A model generated the notes under the pieces. The model saw only the letters and a program-made list of their open reading frames with translations. It did not search any database and was not told where the DNA came from. Source: Elusimicrobiota bacterium (GTDB lineage: Bacteria; Elusimicrobiota; Elusimicrobia; Elusimicrobiales; Elusimicrobiaceae). Taken from it: DNA of 6,002 bases. Location: positions 1 to 6,002 of the forward strand of contig JAEWSL010000053.1 in assembly GCA_023398295.1 (NCBI GenBank), in the 5' to 3' direction. A program made the position numbers and the translations under genes. This document shows, piece by piece, positions 1 to 5,187 of this stretch. Numbering within the stretch: the stretch's first letter is position 1; the number at the start of each line of letters is the position of its first letter.

Positions 1-331
1 GCATATACGCATAATTGCCCGATAAAAACATAATCGCCAACACAAACATAAGCAACGGGCCCGCAACCCAGTTAAGCGTTAAAGAGAGGGCAAGAAGTTT
101 TTTATTGGTAAATATTTTGGGGAGCTCCTCATATTTAACCTTGGCCAAAGGCGGGTACATCATCAGGATAAGCCCCATAGCCAGCGCAATGTTAGTGGTG
201 CCGACGGATACTTTATCCATCGCCCCTTGAATGCCCGGGAAAAAATAGCCAAGCGCCACGCCAAAAGCCATAGCAAAAAATATCCATAAAGTAAGGTATT
301 TATCTAAAAACTTCATTCTGATGTTAGTCAT
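1..331 (-). CDS. acr3: Acr3-family arsenite efflux permease, N-terminal part (C-terminus beyond left edge)
   Basis: The 110 visible residues are the N-terminus of a polytopic membrane protein of the Acr3 (BASS-superfamily) arsenite/antimonite efflux family, which exports As(III) across the inner membrane. Seen: DKYLTLWIFFAMAFGVALGY (residues 10-29, first membrane helix), then VGTTNIALAMGLILMMYPPL (43-62) and AKVKYEEL, the hallmark second-helix region of Acr3, and a third hydrophobic stretch after LNWVAGP. The conserved thiolate cysteine of Acr3 transmembrane helix 4 lies outside the window. The start is either the ATG at 331, three bases after the arsG stop codon, or the ATG at 316 (MKFLDKYL), which fits the family's usual N-terminus equally well. 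Neither has a clear Shine-Dalgarno, so translational coupling to arsG is likely. It is the third gene visible in the arsF-arsG-acr3 operon. Family assignment is firm; substrate is inferred from the family. Confidence 0.93.
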   Translation of the reverse strand, partial: MTNIRMKFLDKYLTLWIFFAMAFGVALGYFFPGIQGAMDKVSVGTTNIALAMGLILMMYPPLAKVKYEELPKIFTNKKLLALSLTLNWVAGPLLMFVLAIMFLSGNYAYM

Positions 332-334
332 ATT

Positions 335-991
335 CTAAAACAGGAACTTGACGTTATATAAGGCCAAAAGTATAAAAATAATCCCCGTTATCCTCCTTGC
401 ATAGATTTCCCATGTTTTTATATTGTTGTACATATCGTTTATTTTTTTTATGCCAAACGCTATTAAAAAAGCAAATAATATTACCGGCAGCCCCGTGCCG
501 ATACCATAGGCCATAATTGAAATTACGCCTGCGTTATCCTGCATCAAACTGCCAAAGAACAACGCCGCAGATACGGGGCAAAACATCAGCGCGAAAACAA
601 AACCAAGCCCGAAAGATCCGCCCAGGCCGAGTTTTCTTATTTTATCGGGGGCGGGCGTTTTTATATTTATGCCAAGCGCGCTTAATTTAATAATATCCAA
701 AAGTATAAGGCCGATAAGGAGCAAAAAAGGTATCTCAAAATAAATGCCATAGTGCTGCAATCCCCAGGATATTACGGGCGCTTTTGCTATGCCCATTTTA
801 AGCAGAAGTCCCAAAATTATGTAGAGGATAGTCCTGCCCGCCGTGTAAGCAAACCCGTGCAGCAAAACCAGCATAGGTTTATTTACTTCTTTTGACACAA
901 AAGAAACGGCGGCGATATTTGTGGCCAGCGGGCACGGGCTTACAGACGTTAAAATACCCAGCCATAAAGAGGAAACTATAACCACGGGCAC
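335..991 (-). CDS. arsG: ArsG-family (CcdA/DsbD-like) membrane permease, putative aromatic arsenical efflux
   Basis: This 218-residue, very hydrophobic protein has about six membrane segments (roughly 5-30, 42-66, 84-108, 123-148, 155-181, 198-217). It carries the two Cys-Pro motifs of the CcdA/DsbD transmembrane fold: SVSPCPLATNIAA (Cys20) and FALMFCPVSAA (Cys138). In CcdA these cysteines move reducing equivalents across the membrane. The SPCPLATNIAA form together with an adjacent ArsF-like gene is typical of the ArsG subgroup, described as a permease for trivalent aromatic arsenicals. The start is a GTG at 991: a TAA stop lies 15 nt upstream in frame, and AAGGA sits about 9 nt before the GTG. 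The gene overlaps the 3' end of arsF by 16 nt and ends three bases before the acr3 ATG, so the three are one transcription unit. Whether it moves arsenicals or electrons for ArsF cannot be told from sequence. Confidence 0.85.
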   Translation of the reverse strand: MPVVIVSSLWLGILTSVSPCPLATNIAAVSFVSKEVNKPMLVLLHGFAYTAGRTILYIILGLLLKMGIAKAPVISWGLQHYGIYFEIPFLLLIGLILLDIIKLSALGINIKTPAPDKIRKLGLGGSFGLGFVFALMFCPVSAALFFGSLMQDNAGVISIMAYGIGTGLPVILFAFLIAFGIKKINDMYNNIKTWEIYARRITGIIFILLALYNVKFLF

Positions 992-1464
992 TCCATAAAT
1001 TCCTTAGTCTGGGCTAAAATATAATCCTTAAATTTAGCGTCGTCTTTAACAAGCATCCAAACTTTGGGGAGAATCTTAAACCTTTTTATTTTACCGTCAT
1101 CGCCGCGCTCCGCAAGCACTACGGAACTGGTGACCAGGCCAAAATCGGCAATAAAATGCTTGTTTTCCTTTTCTTCGGTGTTTATATCGGTGAAAGAAAG
1201 TTTTTTATCCGCAATATCTTTGGCGTAGGCGGTATTTATAATATCCCGCGTGTTTGCCTCTATTTTTCTGCAGGTAAAGCAGCGTCTTGTACCGTGGAAA
1301 TAGTAAACCGCAAAAGGGGTTAATTTTTGCTCCGCCTTTGAAGGGGGCGGCGCCCCGTCCTTCGCCTGCGCCGCATATGCGGCGCAAGGGTAATGGCTAA
1401 GCAAAATCCCCGCAACGGCAAATAATAAGACGGTTATAACAGCCGCAAAAATCTTTTTCCCCAT
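976..1464 (-). CDS. arsF: ArsF-family exported thioredoxin-fold protein, putative nitroaromatic-arsenical reductase subunit
   Basis: The 162-residue protein has a basic N-terminus and a hydrophobic stretch (about residues 5-24), then a Pro/Ala/Lys-rich linker, consistent with a signal peptide or single membrane anchor. The remaining domain is thioredoxin-like: beta strand FAVYYFHG, then RRCFTCRKIE with a CxxC pair (Cys62, Cys65), helix, TDINTEEKENKHFIADFGL, then VTSSVVLAE, where a TSSVV segment replaces the cis-proline loop of classical thioredoxins. It ends in ECPWL with Cys159. The family is annotated as ArsF, part of the ArsEFG set linked to reduction of nitro groups on aromatic arsenicals, usually next to ArsG as here. 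The ATG at 1464 is preceded by AAAGAGG at 9-nt spacing. It is the first gene after the promoter at about 1554-1582. The periplasmic thioredoxin role is well supported; the arsenical substrate is inferred from the family and from the acr3 neighbour. Confidence 0.82.
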   Translation of the reverse strand: MGKKIFAAVITVLLFAVAGILLSHYPCAAYAAQAKDGAPPPSKAEQKLTPFAVYYFHGTRRCFTCRKIEANTRDIINTAYAKDIADKKLSFTDINTEEKENKHFIADFGLVTSSVVLAERGDDGKIKRFKILPKVWMLVKDDAKFKDYILAQTKEFMECPWL

Positions 1465-1553
1465 ATTCTAAAACCTCTTTATAAATTATTTTATTTATTT
1501 TCGCCCGCGCAAACTTTTAATCTTTAAGCATATAAAACGGCTCACGTGATATT

Positions 1554-1582
1554 ATAATAGCAAACGTATTGATATTTGTCAA
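1554..1582 (-). promoter_or_regulatory. Promoter of the arsF-arsG-acr3 operon
   Basis: Read on the minus strand, a perfect -35 box TTGACA (1577-1582) is followed after 17 bp by TATTAT (1554-1559), which has an extended -10 TGC directly before it. A second possible -10, TATAAT, overlaps at 1551-1556 with longer spacing. Transcription would begin near 1547, giving arsF an 80-90 nt leader. Position, strand and spacing all fit a strong housekeeping promoter for the ars operon. Confidence 0.75.
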
Positions 1583-1584
1583 TA
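1567..1584. promoter_or_regulatory. Dyad operator over the arsF -35 box, probably ArsR/SmtB-type
   Basis: The plus strand shows TATTGA-6 nt-TCAATA, a perfect 6-bp inverted repeat spanning the -35 hexamer. Two further TTTGATA-like half-sites lie just upstream on the transcribed strand (about 1590-1606). ArsR/SmtB repressors bind AT-rich dyads with TTGA/TCAA-type half-sites over promoters and release on binding As(III), so repression by such a protein is likely. The regulator gene is not in view. Confidence 0.5.
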
Positions 1585-1685
1585 TGACTATCAAATGCTT
1601 ATCAAAAAAATGTCTTTGCCCGCCTTTTTGGCATCCTTTGCTTTTTGCTTGTATGTTTTTTTGTCTTCGGCAAAAGAAATTTTTT

Positions 1686-1732
1686 AATTTATATATCTGC
1701 TATATATCTGCAAATCTGCATATATATAAATT
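1686..1732. repeat. AT-rich imperfect inverted repeat with internal ATCTGC direct repeats
   Basis: Arms AATTTATATATCTGC (1686-1700) and GCATATATATAAATT (1718-1732) are 15-nt inverted copies with one mismatch, enclosing 17 nt. ATATATCTGC occurs twice in direct orientation (1691-1700 and 1702-1711), with a third ATCTGC at 1714-1719. It could form a hairpin or bind a regulator. It is not followed by a clean T-run on either strand, so it is not an obvious terminator. Confidence 0.5.
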
Positions 1733-1805
1733 GCCCGTTTATGGAGCTCCGTTTTTTCCGCGGCGCGCCAGCCTCTTTCGCAGAGAGATATCAAACGAAC
1801 TAAAA

Positions 1806-1842
1806 TATAAAAAAAGCAAATATAATATTTGCTTTTTTTATA
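1806..1842. terminator. Perfect palindromic terminator, T-run on both strands
   Basis: A 37-nt perfect palindrome centred on A1824 has core GCAAATAT-A-ATATTTGC flanked by seven A on one side and seven T on the other, so it forms a hairpin ending in U on either strand. It lies about 85 nt downstream of the 94-residue gene ending at 1927, whose transcript it probably ends. The stem is A/U-rich with only two G-C pairs, so it may be a modest terminator or act bidirectionally. Confidence 0.65.
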
Positions 1843-1926
1843 AAAATCCGCCGCAGCCCTGCTAAAATTATCCTTATAATATGCAGGCGGGGCAAACCCG
1901 GCCGTTACGGATATAACGCCGCTTCG

Positions 1927-2211
1927 CTAAAACCGTTTACCCCTTCGGTCGTAACCGCGGCCGTCGGCAACCAGTCTGGGTTTTCCATTGTCATCAAAAC
2001 GCTGTTTGCGCGAGAAAAATTCTTTTTTTCCAAAACTTTTCCTGTCGCCAAAACTCTTTTTATCGCCAAACGATCTTTTGTTATCAAAATTTTTTCTGGG
2101 GCTGAAAGCTTCTCTTTTAGCAGAGGCGGCGGCGCTGTCTTCCATCAGTTTTACAACCTTTTCAAGCTGCTTGGATATGTTTTGCAGCTGCTCTAAAATC
2201 TCATTATCCAT
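1927..2211 (-). CDS. Unrecognised small basic protein with helical head and SFG hexapeptide repeats
   Basis: I do not recognise this 94-residue protein. Residues 1-25 (MDNEILEQLQNISKQLEKVV and on) form an amphipathic helix with Leu/Ile/Val at heptad-like spacing, suggesting dimerisation. Residues 32-94 are rich in Lys, Arg, Phe, Gly and Asp, with three tandem hexapeptides KRSFGD, KKSFGD, RKSFGK (45-62) and an Arg/Gly-rich tail (DGRGYDRRGKRF). This composition resembles disordered RNA-binding tails such as those of helicases or ribosome-associated proteins. There is no cysteine, so a zinc ribbon is excluded. The ATG at 2211 has a strong AAGGAGAT at suitable spacing. It sits 119 bp downstream of a cold-shock gene on the same strand, past that gene's terminator, so it may be transcribed by readthrough or from its own promoter. 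A nucleic-acid-binding role is inference only. The good ribosome site and codon-regular repeats support a real gene. Confidence 0.8.
   Translation of the reverse strand: MDNEILEQLQNISKQLEKVVKLMEDSAAASAKREAFSPRKNFDNKRSFGDKKSFGDRKSFGKKEFFSRKQRFDDNGKPRLVADGRGYDRRGKRF
2030..2083 (-). repeat. Three imperfect 18-bp tandem repeats inside the 94-residue gene
   Basis: Units begin CCAAAACT/CCAAAACT/CCAAACGA on the plus strand at 2030, 2048 and 2066. They encode the tandem (K/R)(K/R)SFG(D/K) hexapeptides. The unit length is a multiple of three, so copy number could change without a frameshift. Confidence 0.75.
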
Positions 2212-2229
2212 AATTATATCTCCTTACAG

Positions 2230-2255
2230 GCGTCTATTTAATAAAAACCAGACGC
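2230..2255 (-). promoter_or_regulatory. Leader hairpin just upstream of the 94-residue gene
   Basis: GCGTCT (2230-2235) and AGACGC (2250-2255) form a 6-bp perfect stem with a 14-nt A/U-rich loop. On the transcript the hairpin ends only a few nucleotides before the AAGGAG ribosome site. It could affect translation or mRNA stability, or be chance. Confidence 0.4.
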
Positions 2256-2273
2256 GCAAAAAATACTTATTTA

Positions 2274-2307
2274 GAAAAAAAGCCCCGCAGACAGTTTACT
2301 GCGGGGC
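2274..2307 (-). terminator. Intrinsic terminator of the cold-shock gene
   Basis: On the minus strand GCCCCGCAG-8 nt-CTGCGGGGC makes a 9-bp G+C-rich stem immediately followed by seven T. It lies 24 nt after the stop codon of the cold-shock gene and is a classic Rho-independent terminator. Confidence 0.92.
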
Positions 2308-2330
2308 CGGTTCATTAATATTTATAAAAT

Positions 2331-2534
2331 TTATATTTTTTTAATATTAACGGCTTTGGGGCCTTTTTCGGAGTTAGTTACTTCAAACTCAACCTTTTGG
2401 CCTTCTGCCAAGGTCTTAAAACCTTCGCCTTGAATTTCTTGGTAGTGCGCAAATAAATCCGCAGAACCGTCTTCGGGGGTTATAAAGCCGTAGCCTTTTT
2501 GGTCGTTAAACCACTTAATTGTTCCTTTCGCCAT
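2331..2534 (-). CDS. csp: CspA-family cold-shock protein
   Basis: The 67-residue protein is a single cold-shock domain, a five-stranded OB-fold that binds single-stranded RNA or DNA and acts as an RNA chaperone in the cytoplasm. Seen: GTIKWFNDQKGYGFITPEDG, containing RNP1 (KGYGFI, residues 13-18), and RNP2-like LFAHY (27-31) in place of the commoner VFVHF. The rest, EGQKVEFEVT and GPKAVNIKKI, matches the family's last strands. Length is typical. The ATG at 2534 has AAGGAAG about 11 nt upstream. A TATAAT (plus-strand ATTATA at 2608-2613) about 70 nt upstream of the start may be its -10 box, with no good -35, leaving an A/T-rich leader. It ends in a strong terminator. Which Csp paralogue it is, and whether it is cold-induced, cannot be told. 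Confidence 0.96.
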   Translation of the reverse strand: MAKGTIKWFNDQKGYGFITPEDGSADLFAHYQEIQGEGFKTLAEGQKVEFEVTNSEKGPKAVNIKKI

Positions 2535-2607
2535 TATGTTAATTACTTCCTTTTTTTAATTTTACTGCATAGGAATTTTTAATTGCTTAATAAATCCCTA
2601 TATTTAT

Positions 2608-2613
2608 ATTATA
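2608..2613 (-). promoter_or_regulatory. Possible -10 box for the cold-shock gene
   Basis: TATAAT on the minus strand lies in the 211-bp gap between the enzyme I and csp genes and would give a leader of about 65 nt. No recognisable -35 box sits 16-18 bp upstream, so this is tentative. No strong terminator for the enzyme I transcript is visible in 2614-2745. Confidence 0.35.
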
Positions 2614-2745
2614 CTTTTTATTTAGATATTTTGCTTTATCTAGTATCCCTTCCTGCCGGGTTTCTTATCTGCGGTTCAGTTTGCTTCGGATATTTCCCAA
2701 TTGCCATATGACGGGATTGCAACATCTTTATATTTCTAGAAAATA

Positions 2746-4449
2746 TTACTGCAGCAAATATTTTATTTGAGATATCTTTGTTTGCGCAAGTATCTTGTCT
2801 TTCAGAACGCGGCTTTCCTTTACGGCCGCGTTTAATATCACGTCTTTTACCCGCAGTATTTCATTTGCGCTCATTGAAAAATTCCTGAGCCCCATGCCTA
2901 AAAGAAGGTTGACAGCTTTGATATCAGAGCAAAGCTCCCCGCACATGGATACTTCTATTTTATTTTTATCGGCCGTTTCTACCACTTTATTTATCGCGGC
3001 TAAAACCGCGGGGTTATAACTGTCGCAGAGGTTTTGGGTTTTTTCGTTGCCTCTGTCTGCGGCAAGGATATACTGCGTCAAATCGTTGGTGCCGATGGAA
3101 AAAAAGTCCGCCTCTTTTGCAAAGCTGTCGGCAAGCATTACCGAGGCGGGCGTTTCTATCATCATACCCGCCTTTATATTTTTGTCATACCCCAAATGTT
3201 GCGCGTCCAGCTCTTTTTTGCAATCCCGCAGTATCTTTTTTGCTTCAAGCAGCTCTTCCATATTTATTATCATCGGGAACATAACCTTTATGTTCTTATG
3301 TTTGCGCGAGGCAAGTAAAAGCGCTTTTAGCTGGGTTCTGAATATATCCTGCCGCTCAAGGCAAAATCTTATTCCCCTGCAGCCCAAAGAGGGATTGCAC
3401 TCTTCCCCGATGCGCAAACAGGGCGCTTTCTTATCTGCGCCGATATCAAGAGTTCTTATCGTAACCGGATTAGGCGCAAAACTTTCAGACAAGCTTTCAT
3501 AAACAACGGCTTGCTTTTCAAGACTGGGCAAAGAGTCGGACTGCATAAATAAAAATTCCGTCCTAAAGAGGCCCACCCCCTCGGCGTTATTGGCGAGGGC
3601 AATTTCAATTTCCTCTTTGCCAGCTATGTTGGCAAGCAGGGAAACTTTCACGCCGTCTTTTGTTTTTGTTTCTTTATTTTTAATACGCGCCAATTTTTTT
3701 GATTTTTCAATACTTTCCCGCTGTTTTTGTTTGTACAGGTTTAGAGTTTTTTCGTCGGGGTTAATGATAATTTCGGCGGCGGGGGAGTTTATTATTATAA
3801 TATCCTTATCCTTTGTTTTATCCAAAAGCCCGCAAGCGCACATAACAAAACCCCGCGCAAAAGATTTTGCCAAAATGGCCGCGTGCGACGTTATGCCGCC
3901 TTTTTCCAGCGCAAAGCCTTTAATGCCGCTTATCTTCATGGCGGAAACCTGCGCGGGGGTTATGTCGCCCGCCACTATTACGCAATTTTTGGGAATGCAA
4001 GATATATCGCGCTGGTCTACGCCTAAAATATTTTTTATCCAGCGGCGGGCGACGTTTCTAAAATCGGCTGCTCTTTCCCTGAGGTATTCGTCCTGCAGGC
4101 TTTCTATTTCTTTGCAATTGTCCTCCGTCACCAGTAAAATGGCTTTGGGAGCGCGGTATTTAAGGGTTGTTATTTTGCGTTTAATTTCTTCAAATATTTC
4201 TTCGTCTTCTAAAATTGCGATATAGCCTTCAAATATTTTTAAGGCATCTTCGCTGATATGCGCTTTTGCGCTTTCCATAACTTCTAAAAGCTGATTTCTT
4301 GATTTTTCTTTTGCGGCTTCCAGGGCTTTGACCTCCGCGTCGGTATCGGCGCAGGGAAGGCCGGATATATCCAAATTGTCTTCTATAAATTTATAAACTT
4401 TGCCTATTACTATCTCGTTGCAGGCGGATAAGCCTTTTAATTTAATCAT
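2746..4449 (-). CDS. ptsI: Phosphoenolpyruvate-protein phosphotransferase, PTS enzyme I
   Basis: The 567-residue cytoplasmic enzyme takes phosphate from PEP onto a histidine and passes it to HPr, the entry step of all PTS sugar uptake. The N-terminal HPr-binding helical domain covers about 1-145. The phosphohistidine domain contains GGITSHAAILAKS with His189, matching the E. coli numbering. The C-terminal PEP-binding TIM barrel (about 262-567) shows EGVGLFRTEFLFM (Arg296), RTLDIGADK (Arg332), GCRGIRFCL (357-365), MMIETPAS (429-436), SIGTNDLTQY (451-460) and MCGELC with the catalytic Cys503. Length is close to the usual 570-575. The ATG at 4449 lies 11 nt after the HPr stop. Its Shine-Dalgarno is weak (ACGGG), so translation is probably coupled to ptsH. 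It is transcribed from the promoter upstream of ptsH. All catalytic residues are present. Confidence 0.98.
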   Translation of the reverse strand: MIKLKGLSACNEIVIGKVYKFIEDNLDISGLPCADTDAEVKALEAAKEKSRNQLLEVMESAKAHISEDALKIFEGYIAILEDEEIFEEIKRKITTLKYRAPKAILLVTEDNCKEIESLQDEYLRERAADFRNVARRWIKNILGVDQRDISCIPKNCVIVAGDITPAQVSAMKISGIKGFALEKGGITSHAAILAKSFARGFVMCACGLLDKTKDKDIIIINSPAAEIIINPDEKTLNLYKQKQRESIEKSKKLARIKNKETKTKDGVKVSLLANIAGKEEIEIALANNAEGVGLFRTEFLFMQSDSLPSLEKQAVVYESLSESFAPNPVTIRTLDIGADKKAPCLRIGEECNPSLGCRGIRFCLERQDIFRTQLKALLLASRKHKNIKVMFPMIINMEELLEAKKILRDCKKELDAQHLGYDKNIKAGMMIETPASVMLADSFAKEADFFSIGTNDLTQYILAADRGNEKTQNLCDSYNPAVLAAINKVVETADKNKIEVSMCGELCSDIKAVNLLLGMGLRNFSMSANEILRVKDVILNAAVKESRVLKDKILAQTKISQIKYLLQ

Positions 4450-4460
4450 TTTTCAACCCG

Positions 4461-4706
4461 TCAATTTGTTATAACGTGCGCTAATTGTTCTATTACCGTA
4501 TTTTCGTTTTTTCCGTTTATTACTATTTCCACTTCGGAATCTTTCATAATCCCCAGGGACAATATTTTTATGATAGATTTTCCGTTTACTTCTTTATTAT
4601 TGGCTTTTAAGGTAATTTCTATGTCTGCCTCTTTTGCCAGTTTTACCAAATCCGCCGCCGGTCTTGTATGTATGGGCTTTGACGCAATCACTTTTTTTGA
4701 TAACAT
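4461..4706 (-). CDS. ptsH: Phosphocarrier protein HPr
   Basis: The 81-residue cytoplasmic carrier passes phosphate from enzyme I to EIIA. Seen: KPIHTRPAADLVKLA with the active-site His13 followed by Arg15 and Pro16, and NGKSIIKILSLGI with Ser44 at the position of the regulatory Ser46 of Firmicute-type HPr. The start is set at the ATG at 4706 (MLSKKV). AAGGA lies 6 nt upstream and the length is then close to the usual 85-88. The longer frame up to 4787 would add 27 residues with no family resemblance and would run back through the ptsH promoter. The serine and its flanks would allow HPr kinase control, but no kinase gene is in the window. Confidence 0.96.
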   Translation of the reverse strand: MLSKKVIASKPIHTRPAADLVKLAKEADIEITLKANNKEVNGKSIIKILSLGIMKDSEVEIVINGKNENTVIEQLAHVITN

Positions 4707-4740
4707 TTGCTTTCCTTCCGCAGCAAGAGATATTTTCCAC

Positions 4741-4749
4741 ATTATAGCA
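4741..4749 (-). promoter_or_regulatory. Extended -10 promoter of ptsH-ptsI
   Basis: On the minus strand TGC precedes a perfect TATAAT (plus-strand ATTATA, 4741-4746), an extended -10 element that can work without a good -35. The hexamer 17 bp upstream is poor. Transcription would start near 4734 with a leader of under 30 nt before the HPr ATG. Confidence 0.65.
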
Positions 4750-4770
4750 AAATAAAGTAAAATTTCGGTG

Positions 4771-4806
4771 TCGGCATATATCGGCATAATATATTGGCAT
4801 ATATGG
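4771..4806. repeat. Three TYGGCATA direct repeats between the divergent pts promoters
   Basis: TCGGCATATA at 4771, TCGGCATAAT at 4781 and TTGGCATATA at 4794 are near-identical copies, the first two exactly 10 bp apart and the third 13 bp on. A degenerate TCGGTG precedes them at 4765. The third copy contains the -35 hexamer of the EIIB promoter. Helical-turn spacing suggests binding by a regulator on one DNA face; its identity is unknown. Confidence 0.55.
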
Positions 4807-4821
4807 AAAATATAATATAAT
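4794..4821 (+). promoter_or_regulatory. Promoter of the EIIB-EIIA operon
   Basis: TTGGCA (4794-4799), one base off the -35 consensus, is followed after 16 bp by a perfect TATAAT (4816-4821); an overlapping TATAAT lies at 4811. The start codon at 4856 follows with AAGGAG eight nucleotides upstream. Leader about 28 nt. Confidence 0.72.
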
Positions 4822-4855
4822 GTTTTAGTAAAACCAGCTTGAAGGAGCTTAGCTT

Positions 4856-5170
4856 ATGAAAAAGATATTATTTGCATGCGCGTCGGCGATGTCAACTTCT
4901 ATCGTGATGAACGCTTTGAAAAAAGAGGCCCAAAAAGAAGGCCTGGAGCTTGAAGTTGACGCCGTATCTCAGGTACAGATTGAAGAGAAGTTGGAAACCG
5001 GCTGGGATTTGATATTTTTAGCCCCCCAGATAAAACATAAATACGCCGAAGTAAAAGCAATAGCGGATAAAAAAAATATTACGGTGGAATGTATTTTCCC
5101 CCAAAATTATTCTCCTTTTGGGGTGGCGGGACTCTTAAAGCAGCTAAAAAACACCTTAAAAATACAATAA
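4856..5170 (+). CDS. PTS lactose/cellobiose-family EIIB component
   Basis: The 104-residue soluble EIIB receives phosphate from EIIA on a cysteine and gives it to the sugar bound by EIIC. Seen: KKILFACASAMSTSIV, the first beta strand and P-loop with phosphocysteine Cys8 and the following Ser/Met-Ser-Thr-Ser loop; DLIFLAPQIKHKY (51-63), the family's conserved (G/A)PQ segment; and a C-terminal YSPFGVAGLLKQL matching the usual YG-x-x-G region. Length is that of ChbB/CelA-type EIIB (about 100-106). ATG at 4856 with AAGGAG at 8 nt. EIIA follows after 17 nt. Substrate (cellobiose, chitobiose, lactose or another beta-glycoside) cannot be set from sequence alone. Confidence 0.95.
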   Translation: MKKILFACASAMSTSIVMNALKKEAQKEGLELEVDAVSQVQIEEKLETGWDLIFLAPQIKHKYAEVKAIADKKNITVECIFPQNYSPFGVAGLLKQLKNTLKIQ

Positions 5171-5187
5171 GCGGCGAGGAAGATACT

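Larger units (their letters stand above)
1465..1926. other. Intergenic region upstream of arsF; no convincing gene
   Basis: This 462-bp stretch holds the arsF promoter and dyad (1554-1584), a leader of about 83 nt for arsF, an AT-rich inverted repeat (1686-1732) and a palindromic terminator (1806-1842). The open frames through it lack ribosome binding sites, cross the promoter elements and have compositions expected of noncoding AT-rich DNA. No ArsR or ArsE gene is encoded here on either strand. A G+C-rich patch around 1751-1775 has no function I can name. Confidence 0.7.

Noticed and set aside
1598..1690. Lys-rich minus-strand frame (reads SFAEDKKTYKQKAKDAKKAG) that looks protein-like
   Set aside because: Only about 30 codons between stops, no ATG or GTG start and no ribosome site. 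It could be a decayed gene remnant, but nothing more supports it.
1569..1865. 98-codon plus-strand open frame in the arsF upstream region
   Set aside because: It begins inside the ars dyad, has no ribosome binding site, ends inside the palindromic terminator region, and its Phe/Cys/Lys-rich translation looks like AT-rich noncoding DNA.
2730..2772. Short palindromes around the enzyme I stop codon (TTCTAGAA, AAATATT...AAATATTT)
   Set aside because: Stems are short and AT-only with no T-run in the right place, so a terminator call is not justified.
3590..4225. Long plus-strand open frame of 211 codons
   Set aside because: It is antisense to the enzyme I gene, whose motifs are unambiguous on the minus strand, and its translation has no recognisable domain.
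4707..4787. Upstream extension of the HPr frame to an ATG at 4787
   Set aside because: The extra 27 residues have no HPr similarity and the extension runs through the ptsH extended -10 element. The ATG at 4706 has a good ribosome site.
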